64,000 bases of DNA from Hippasteria phrygiana. Taxonomy: Eukaryota; Echinodermata; Asteroidea; Valvatida; Goniasteridae. The notes below the pieces were generated by a model. The model saw nothing but the letters and a program-made list of their open reading frames with translations. It searched no databases and had not been told where the DNA came from. Position 1 is the first letter of the stretch; each line of letters starts with the position of its first letter. The position numbers and the translations under genes are program-made. Below are positions 34,401 through 45,099 of the stretch, piece after piece. The stretch lies in contig JAZGUH010000402.1 in NCBI GenBank assembly GCA_037893225.1, forward strand, positions 1,302,001 through 1,366,000, written 5' to 3'.

Positions 34401-37400
34401 ACATACTTCTGTTTGTCACTATCTCATTTTAAACATTACCCAGAGGTCATCACCATCAGCACGATTGTTTCAACCAACACTGCAGTTAAAATATCGACAT
34501 CATCAGCTACACGTTGAAAACTAAGTGTTTAGGCCAGCTGTGACTTCTCTCAAAATGGCATATTTAATTTGAAAACTGACGAATTTGTCTTTGGTTTAGT
34601 TCATTCAGCTAAATGCATGTTATAATTCGCACTGTATAGACAAATTTTACCTTATCCCCGTCTGCGCACTTTTTGTGCGCAGACGGGGCTCACAATGCGA
34701 GGCTCACAATGCCAAATAAATCAATTCATGCATGTGTAGTACTTTCGGCGCTAATTTCGTCCCTGTGAAATCCGTTTATTGATAAAACGGTTTTTGATGT
34801 TAAATCCGTACAGATAATTATTGCACGCACATTACGCTTTGTGTATAGATCATGCAATCACTTTTACAGTTATTGTTTTATGGAAGTCGCCCAATACAAG
34901 GCTAAAAGCCATATATAGGTAAAGGGCTACAACAGAGGTGGTGGGGAAATAGGTTGCCTACCTTACCACCATTACGGCTTTCCTGCTGGGTCCAGATCTA
35001 AATTGACCCAATTTTCAGACCAGTAGACCCAGACGGGGTAAATAGCAGTATTCTGATATTATTAATGCTTTTCATTCCTAACCTGATTACTTAGGTCTAT
35101 ATCAGTTTTGTTATCCATGTTTTTGATGACGTCATCGTCATCATTGCCATTGTTTGGAACAAAAGCCTCTCGTTTTTTCATAGGTGGCGTGTGAGCAAAA
35201 GCCATTACCCCTATACTCCTGAGGACGGACAGAGCACACTGTCCGAAACGTCGAGTTACACACTCACCCCGGTTCTTTTCAGAACCACACTTCTTTCTAG
35301 AATAGATTTATTTCACATGGTGTTACCCGCAATCTCAGTCTCTCTCATATACTGTAGTATAGTTCTCACTACACGTACCCAGGTGTCACAGTGGTGTTTG
35401 TTACTATTATCATCTGTGTGATACCGGAAGTCATCATTGACCCCGGCTCGATTGCTGATGACGTAGTTGATGTCAGCGCAGTTTCATTGATGTACGTGTA
35501 GGTCTCATTCAGGCACATCTCGGCTGAAAGCGGCAGGTTCTCGAAAGGGACTTGATAGATAATACAGCCCACGGACATCGTTATTGCTATGACAAGCCCA
35601 ACGAAAAAACCACACAAGGCACCCTGTATGGCGGGACAATTAGTACTAAAATGTCAGAACCTGTCAGTACTAAAATTGCCATCGAATGCCTTAAACCCAT
35701 CTTAGATAGCCAAGACGTCTCGCCCAACCTACCCAAATTGTCTGTGGCGGCTAGCCAACGCAATTTCATGACATGTTGAAAGCTCCACCCTCTTTGTAGG
35801 TAACTTCTCGAGGGTATGCAGTAGCTTAACTGCAAATGAACAACTGCGTCTTGTAATTTTGGTGTGAAAGAAAATATGCAAACTTCAGTAACTGGGAATT
35901 CAGTTCTGTTGTACCTTCAAAATTGCGTCGTTACAACCGCCCCATCCATCCAAAAATATTACCTTTTCGATTACAACAGTGCTTATGAAGTCTGGTATCT
36001 CTACTTCCAAATCAAATGCATAGGCCTACCTTCGATCCGCAGAAGGGGAAGAATGCCCCGAGGAGGAACAGTGCCAATATACTTGCTATGGTACATCCGT
36101 TAAAGGTGAATATCACCTGGAATACGTATAGGTAGCAAAATAATAGTTTGTCTGTTGTAATCAATTTTATCACTAAATGATCAAATTATTTATAAGCGGC
36201 TAGTTTTGCAACTGATCTTCCCCTCATTGTGTGTGGTGTAAAAGGATGGCAATACTGCATGTTATAACAGCTCGCTGTGCCTGCATTACATGTACTTTGT
36301 TATGGAGAATTTTGTACACAAAAACCCATAGAAGAATTTGTGACAAAAGTGGGATTCTGTAATCCGGAGAATAGCCAAACAAATGCCACAAATTCCAAGC
36401 AACTGCTGAGATGGCTGGGAAGGGTAACCAGCCAATCAGAGATCTTGTTATGTGATACTTGGCATGGCCTGGCTGTGGGCCAATGAGTAGTAGGGTTGGT
36501 TATTGACATCCCAGAGGTAGAAAGCTTAGGCGGGAAGACAAATTTGCTATGCTGTCACTTGTGTCTCGGCCTCAGAAGGAACAACTTGTATATATATTCA
36601 GTTACTTCACAAATTTAAATTTTATTTTCCGCCACCTCCCCCTCCTCCTCCATTTCTTCTGTAGTAATATTGACATATCGTAGTATATTCACATTAACCA
36701 TAATTCGAAGTAATAATCTGTGGACAACAAAAACTCTTCAATGTAAATAGATGTCTATTCTAGGACAGTAGATTGTGATGGTTCGTGGGAAACCAGAAAT
36801 AACGACGATTTACCGGTATTGCATCCCCTATCAATGGGATCAGGAACGCCATTCCAAGCGAAGCAGCTGAAGCAAGAACAGCTGTGAAGAAAAAAACATA
36901 TATCTGTCAAAGAAGTCGCTCTTTCCGTAATATTTTCAGCAACGTTAATCTGACTTTTGTTACCAATTTCTCATCACTGTTAACTTGAAGATATCAGAGC
37001 CGGCACAAGAGTAGTTTGATGGAAAAGTTGTTACTTTAATACCCCCATCAAACTTGATCAGGAACAGCAAAATCTTTGAAAATAACCATCCATTCATGTT
37101 TTTGCATAAACACATGCCACAGCCTTTAACTTGTTCGTGCAATATGGGTAAGAAAGTTTATCCTTTCTGTGTAGATGTTCTTGTCGCATACCTGATTTAT
37201 GCCTCGATTCTTTACAGATTTTTCCGACATAAATCTTAAACTAACAGGTTGTGCCACATGTTTAGACAGTTCTTATCAAGGAGGTTTGGTTATTTTCCAA
37301 TTTGTGTCTGTTCCTCACCGATTTTGGTGGGGGTAATATTAAAGTAAAACCATTCCGTGTGATGTGCCGCCTAAACTGATAAGCACAAAATACTTCCTTC

Positions 37401-40400
37401 ATAAGATTAGATACCGATCGGTATTTCTGTGACATACGGGTTATTTGTGGCATAGTTTTAAGGCGGCTGGTTTAAAGGGAGGTTGGTATTTCTTTAAACT
37501 GACCTCCACGGGGAGCCTCAATGTTATTTTGATTTAACGAACGCGGTACACGTGGTTTGTGTTTTCAATGAAATCATTCACTGGCTCACCAATTATTTTC
37601 AGAATGACTGTGTAAGTCACATCTTTCAGTCCCTTCCAGTATGGCTTGACGAAGTGTTCACCAACCAAGGTGGCGATCGCATTGAGAACAGATGATAGCG
37701 TACTGACAGAAGAAAAAGGGTTGACCAATACAAAAGTCATTTTGTTTTAGCTGGAATATATCCTTTCCCCCATTGGTCATTGCAACAAATTTAAAAACAG
37801 GGGTAGTTTGAAACCCAGTCTTTCGAATAGCATTCACAAACAAGAGATGTTAACTCGTTTAATCGCATCATTTTTTCACTTCATGTTTAGGAAGTAGGCG
37901 ATCGGGATAACTTGCCGTGCAACATTGTTCTATATTTGTAACAGGTTTTTGTGTGTAGATACTCAGTAGGCACTATTTGTCCCGCATAGTTGTGCACACA
38001 AGGTTAAAAAACCTAACTGTACTATTTACATCAAAAACAGTGAGATCGACAGTTAGTTGACCCATGGAATCGTTTTGGTTTGTTTTTGTGTGTGTTTTTT
38101 TTAGGTTCGTAATAATGCCGGCCTCTTACCTCAGTGCTGCTCCGAACAACCCTGTCAAGAGCAAGCCAGGAACACCGGGTGAAACACTGAATACGTCAAT
38201 GACGAAGTAAGGTACAATCTTTATTTTCAGATGGGAGAATTGAGGAATTAAAATGGTTCTCATTAGTCACTAAAAATTAAAATTAAGTAAACGTCTGTTG
38301 GCTTGAAACTCACTGTTCAGGTGGTAGAGAAACAGAAATGAAAGTACGCAATGGTGTCTTTATACAATTTTGTGGCTTGAAATAACTAATTTTCGTATAA
38401 GGTCTAATGCACCGTTAAGAAGTTGCAACGAAGAGGCCAGTTTTTAACTTAAAGGTAGACAAATTAATCATATCACGTTGCTCATCTGAGGACTTTCGCC
38501 AGTATATATCAGTTCAGCAGTATCTTAAAACATCCGAAAAACCATAAGCAGTCATCACTCATCCAGAAAGCATTTCAAAGACAGTTCCCGCATTATACCA
38601 AACGTAAAACTGCGAGGTTTCGCCCTGTGCAAAATCACGACATTGACGAAGTAGAGCTACGAAAAATGACCTTTGTGGGGTAAACTTTTGGTATAGTTCA
38701 CAGTATTGTGATTCGCTGAGGTGTACAGAATAGGCCTATTGGTACTTTTTAAGAACACTTATTATGGTATACCCAGTAGCGTATCCAGCTTTTTGTGCCA
38801 GGGAGGGCAAACAACGTCTGAATCGTCTTAAAACCGTCGCAAAAACACTATTTCCTTTTGCTTTTTATGAGCCCCAAATGCCGCTGGGGGGGGGGGGGCA
38901 ATTAGTTGCCCCCCCACCCCCCCCCCCCCCCCCCCCCCCCCCCCGCTGGATACGCCACTGGTCCTTTCATTGCTCAGGCCGTGTCCGAATTACTTGGCTG
39001 AGGCTTGAAGTTACACACATGTCTATGGCCAGTAACTCTGCTGCCACCAAGTGCCCAAATAGTGCCTGATTATAAAGTCACCTGGTCATTTTTGGTCGTG
39101 TATCCCATAGTACTCGGGTCGCATCCCTCGTAGTAAGCGTAGATGCTGACCCCCACCAGAAAAAGCAGCATTTGGAAGGCGAAAGTAAAGACAATGTAGC
39201 AGGTCATTGATCTTTTGGGAAGGGAAAAAGGTAAAAATAACTCTTTAAGATTGTAATCATGTACAAACAAAATCTGTCAAGATCGTTGGGCCATGTTGGA
39301 ACAGCAATATTATGCCTATTCATCGGAATTGTCTACACGGAAATGTAGCCACTTGTGTTCCATTATAAAACTTGCGTTTATTTACATTTTTGGCGAGACA
39401 AAACATTTGCGTAAAATCAATATTTTTATGACTCCGCCATCACGCAGTTTCTCGAATAGAATGGGAGTGTGTTGGGTATTGGTGTACACATGTAGTTTGA
39501 TACAGTTCAGGGCGCAAGGACCGTTTACAATACACAAAATATAGGAACCAGACAAATTTGGACCAACTGCATTGTTATGTTTAAACATGGTGTTTATTCT
39601 GTATGTATTATGTAACTACCTACTGTACATTGTATATATTTTGGGGCTATCCCAGTTATCTCCTTGTCTTCGTATCTTGCCTCCTCGTATATTTACACTG
39701 CAGTATAAGAGTCCCGTACTCGTACTCCACAAGCGCTGTTCAGGGATGTGATTGGCCAAAAATGAAAAATCCACGAAATCCGCAGTGTTTGGGGGTCGCC
39801 GAGGACTCAAGAGCAACGTAGGGTCTATGGTTTCTATTTGCCTAAAGGTACCCCTTAAAGTACCCGTTTCTATTGGTCTAGACCTTATCTACTTTTATAT
39901 AGGTAAAAACACCTTTAGGGTAACGCCTCAGGAATTCCAGATTTCGAAAGAGATTCTTTTTAAAAATCTGATCAGTAAAAATCCTGACAAAAAATCTTTA
40001 AATCAGGAAAAATCCTGAAAAATCTCACCCCTGACTGTTTTTTTATGGGGCCCCACTTCCTGTTTTGACCACCAATGTTACCGTTTTCCTTGTATGTATT
40101 ACTTTGTGGAACTGAACTGAACCGAACCGAACCGAACTGAACCGAACCGAACCGAACCTATTTCACCAGCAAAGCACTGAGCTTCTTGCTTGGGTAAAAT
40201 TGTTAGGCATACATGCACTTACGCTTTTGCAACTGCTTCGGATTTGCAGACTACCAGTCGCTGCACCATGTACTGATTGGTGATGACGACACCAGCGAAC
40301 GACACCTGACTAAGCAAACTCCACCCGTTGTAAAAGTCCGTCAGGTCGGAGTTGAAACTGTGAGTTGTGAGGACATTTTAATCTTTCATATAATGCACAA

Positions 40401-43400
40401 TATTGCGTATAATGCTTGGTGGCTGCTTCAGCGTACAAATGAGTATGTAACATGAATGTGTGACAATACAAAAAGGTCCATTCTGATTTCATACTAAACG
40501 AATGGTCGTAATTGATGGGCAACTGAAACAGACGTGCCAAGTTTTACCTGTAGGTATGGGGTATAGCACATTGCACATTTTGTTACGGCCCATTATGTCC
40601 GCATTGCCCATTTTGTCCGCGCGCTTTTTCAGGCCATTATGTCCGCCCCATCATGTCCGCAGGCCCATTATGTCCGCCCCATTGTGTCCACATATTGGCC
40701 CATTATGTCCGCCCCATTGTGTCCGCAGGCCTATTATGTCTGCCCCCATTAGGTATGTCCGCAAAAAGCGTACAGACATATTGGGCCATGCGTATACATA
40801 ATGGGCCGTAACACACGTTCCTCGTGTTCAACTCTAAACCGGTGAAACACGACGCGTTTATAATCTAAACGCTATTGAACATTAAAATATCAGAAATACA
40901 ATGTGTTTATACGCGTAGGTTTAAACACATGTTTAACTGGGTTTCAATTCAAACATGTGTTCAGTGTTTATTCATAAACGTGTCGAAATGTTTATAAAGT
41001 GTTACAGATTTGCGTTTAATTTTGTGTTCAGAAGTTAAACACATGGTTTTACAGTGTAACAGTCCAAACTCCTCCATTTTGTCCACACCCTAAGGAGTTA
41101 ATCTTAGTGCCACTGTATTTATTTCTGTCCGAGTGGTGACAATGGGAATTTTGTATTTCGTCGTTTTCCATTTTTTTCTGATAGACAAAGCCTCTTGCGT
41201 AAGAGACATGTCCTTATCGTATAAAACGACCTTTACCCAGACATATTTAAATTAATCTTACTAGTTAAAGTTGGTCCTCCCTCCTTCATAAGCTAACTCC
41301 CACACAGTTCCAAATCCCATCTCGATGGAGCACTTGATTATAATGGCTATAGTCGTTATCAGCATTAGAAGCATTTGCAGACTGTCGGTCCATAACACAG
41401 CTTTGATTCCTCCCTATAGATTTAGAGTCTAGATTTAATAGTTGCCAAAAAATCAACAAATGTATGTGAAAGACCCCTTTTTTTCCAGAAATACTAAAAT
41501 ACAATCGATGTTTCTGTGTTTTTGCGTTTTTAAAAACCGTATATATCACATGCGAGGAAAATCACACAACTTTACTAGATTTCTAATTTTATTTTGTAGT
41601 TTTGTATCATACTCTCCAACTGAAAAGGATACAATTAAAGTTGAAAGAAACAAGGTAAAGTTAATAGGGTAACATTTTAAACAAAATACAAATTTCAAAA
41701 CTATTATAATCGTGCGCGCTTTCCCTTTTTGAAAAAACCAATAATATCGTTTTATATATGGTTTTAAAGATACATGTACTGTCCGTGCTCTTCAACAAAT
41801 TTAATTATTTTTTTCTTCTCAATACTTTCTTTTTACATGTTTTATTTTGACATGTTTTATTTTTTACTATTTTGGGCTTTTGCAACCCTTCAAAAATGGT
41901 TTTTATTCTAAGTGGTTTTGACACGTCTAAGGCACACAAAGATACGCCCGACTTATTGTCGGGTCGCAAATAATTTGATATTTGTAACGTAATTATTCGA
42001 TAACTAAACGTGGATGTGTTTTCTTTTTCGCTCTACGTCCCATTAAAAAAATCAATACGTTTTGTATTGCTAGAAAAAATAGCAATTAAAAAGAAAGAAT
42101 TCCTGGTTAAAGCTCTAAAACAACACGGACAATATGTCTTTAAAAGCTGATCGGGATCTAACACGTTTCGAGATCATATCAATAGACGAATTTCAAATTA
42201 GCCCCGTCTGCGCACTTCCGGGTTGAAAGCGAGGCTTTCAGTCAGGGTTAATAAAAATCATGATTTTGTTTTATATAAACAAATCTGATTTTTAAAATTT
42301 AAATCAGACTTTTCTATTTAAATCGATTTGTTTGATTTAAATCGATTCTTATTATTTTGTTAACCATTGTACCATTTACTTAAATTTATTTTCTTAAATA
42401 TGTCAATTTAAATGACCATCTTTGAAAGTCAAGTATAACCACAATGCACACAATTGTTTATGAAATCAGTACTTGTCAAATCCCTTTCATTTATCATATT
42501 CTTTTCTAGAATACATAGTTTGTCTTAAAATCTCTGTGGCATTATAAGTTACAGCATCATCACACTGCACATTTCTCATATAAGTTGATAACAGGAACCC
42601 TCCCCTCTACACACAACCATAGTGGAATAAAACTATTTAATGCAGCCACCATTAACCCCTTGGGTGTGTGAACAAAATCATTAAATGAGAATTAAGGACT
42701 GTTAGGGTTAAGACACCATTTACATGGATTGCAAATCAAACAATGTTAGGTTTAATATTAAGCTTCCATCTCTTATCTTGTTTTCAATTATATAATCATG
42801 TTTATGTGCCCACATTACATTGAGTTTACATGCAGTGAGTTAAACACAGGTTTAACTCATAATCATATGCATTGTACACAAGATAAATGTAGTACAGTTT
42901 CAGGAAACTGGCCTTATACATCCCTTTAGGGTCAGTATAAATGATTCAAAGTTAATGAAAGTCGGGTTTGAATAACAGACATTGTTTTTACATTAAAAAG
43001 TAACAGAAATTTCTTTTTTAATCAAAACGTGATTTTTATTAGTGACTCTTTTATATTTGTGTCCACTGATTTAAATCGACTGATTTAAATCGAATGATTT
43101 AAATCAATGATTTAAATCGAATGATTTAAATCAAACAACCCTGCTTTCAGGGCTAAACAAGCTCAGTACAATTCAACAAATTCATTCTTGCAAGAATGAA
43201 TGACGGCATGGCCTCGCATTCAAAAACCGGAAGTGCGCAGATCGGTACTACTTTCGTCAATTGGGGATTCGTCTATTTGTCTTGCTTGGGCATCGCCCTT
43301 TCTTATCGCAACGAGGGCAATACAATGCCAATAACTGTGGATCAAAACCGTATTCTAGGTTAATTGACAACAGTACTTACAATAACTGTGTATACAGCGC

Positions 43401-45068
43401 AGACTATACATAGAGACACAATGGCAACTTCAACGCTGATTCCTGTTACTGTATTAGACGAACAGACAACATAATTATGTACCCGCCCCAATAAAAATGG
43501 CCGTACAGTGAAACTTAAATCTGGTTTTTAGGCGCTCTATAAATAAGTAAATTTGCTCATTTTAATCACCCCAAATACCTCAAGTAACTTATTTTAGATT
43601 TTTCTCGGGCATAGCGCTGATGACAATTGTTTAGAATGCAAGCATTCGTACAGATGTGCTTATAATATTGTTGAGATATGATACCCTCTAACATCCCTTA
43701 ATTAAAAAGAAAAGCACGGTCCGACTTTTGTATGGGTATCGCCCAACATAAGGCCAATTCGTTTGAATTGTGTAAGATCATAGGTGGAAGGGAAGCAGGT
43801 TTATACAGGTAAGCTTTTTTATATTTAATCTGGCACAATCGTTCCCAGTAACAGCACTATGAGAGTAGTGCTGAAGTTAATGGTACCGTTTCACTGTAAA
43901 TACAATCACAAAGATTTTTCCGTCTTTTGCTAAAATGTTCGGTCCTTCAAAGAGTATAAGTCCGTACACATACACAACAAACCAACTGTCTATTTGCTGC
44001 TATCCCCGTATCAGGATGTCTTACGGTCAGCTAAGCAACCAACCAAAATAAGCCATCGTGCAAACTGGAAGTCGAGTAATCTAGACGGGAAGTATTAAAT
44101 ACAATTGAATAAAATCAAACCTGCAGTGACTGCCACACAAGCTGTGTATGTGACCACTCCAGAGTACAACACCTGTTGGAGTATAGCAAAGGAAATCATG
44201 GACCCCTTTAAAGATAGACCGGGTATGTTCAGTAAAGTTATTTGTTGCACTGCATTGTGGGAGTTCGCGCTAAACCTTTGTACACAAAATCCAACAGGTG
44301 GGTTATCCGTAAAAAAGGTCGTATGAAGCACATTATCAGCTTGGGAAAATATATGAAAATTAACACATATATATATTGTCAAATGAACAATTACAATGTA
44401 GATAGAATATTTATAAAATATTGGTAGGGGATGAAACAAAATAGTAAACTTACAGCGAAAAACAGGAAGGAAAATACTCCACATATCTTGACAGCGTAGT
44501 TGAAGCGCAGTTCCAGGTACTTTTTTCACGACGATAGAAACCCAGTAATAACAGCCAAAGAAAAAAACGAAGAAAAGAATGCATGACTTTACGGTACACA
44601 TTTGCTGAAATTCCTGTGCCCCATCAGAAACATAAATAATGGCGATGGCAGAGACCTTAAATAACAACATACCATTGGGAATTTCTTGGTAATGCTGTCG
44701 TCAAAATAACTGTTTCATGTTACAGTACCATGGGCGTAAATCCAGGCGGGTGGGGGTATTTATCACCCCACACCCTTTTTGACCGTGCGATGGGCCATTG
44801 GATCACCCCCCCCCCCCCCCATGTGTGTAGTGAGAACCAAAAAATGCTGATTTCGAGGTTATTTTGTAACTTTCCAACAGTCAAATTGTATAAAAAACGG
44901 AACACAAACAGCACAAAAGCCTTGCACCGTTGTGTTGTCAGGTTTAGGGACATATGTACACAGCCTACATTGGGTGACCAGACCTTTGTATCATGCACAG
45001 CACCCCCGAGTGTCATATTGTCAAATGTCTTTGGTTAGCCGAGATTTTAGTCATCACCCACCCCCCCC

Positions 45069-45099
<31 letters not shown>

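Noticed and set aside
44095..44670. 191-residue minus-strand frame
   Set aside because: It runs through gene B exon 3 and the intron next to it. Only the exon part (VLYSGVVTYTACVAVTA) is conserved in gene A.
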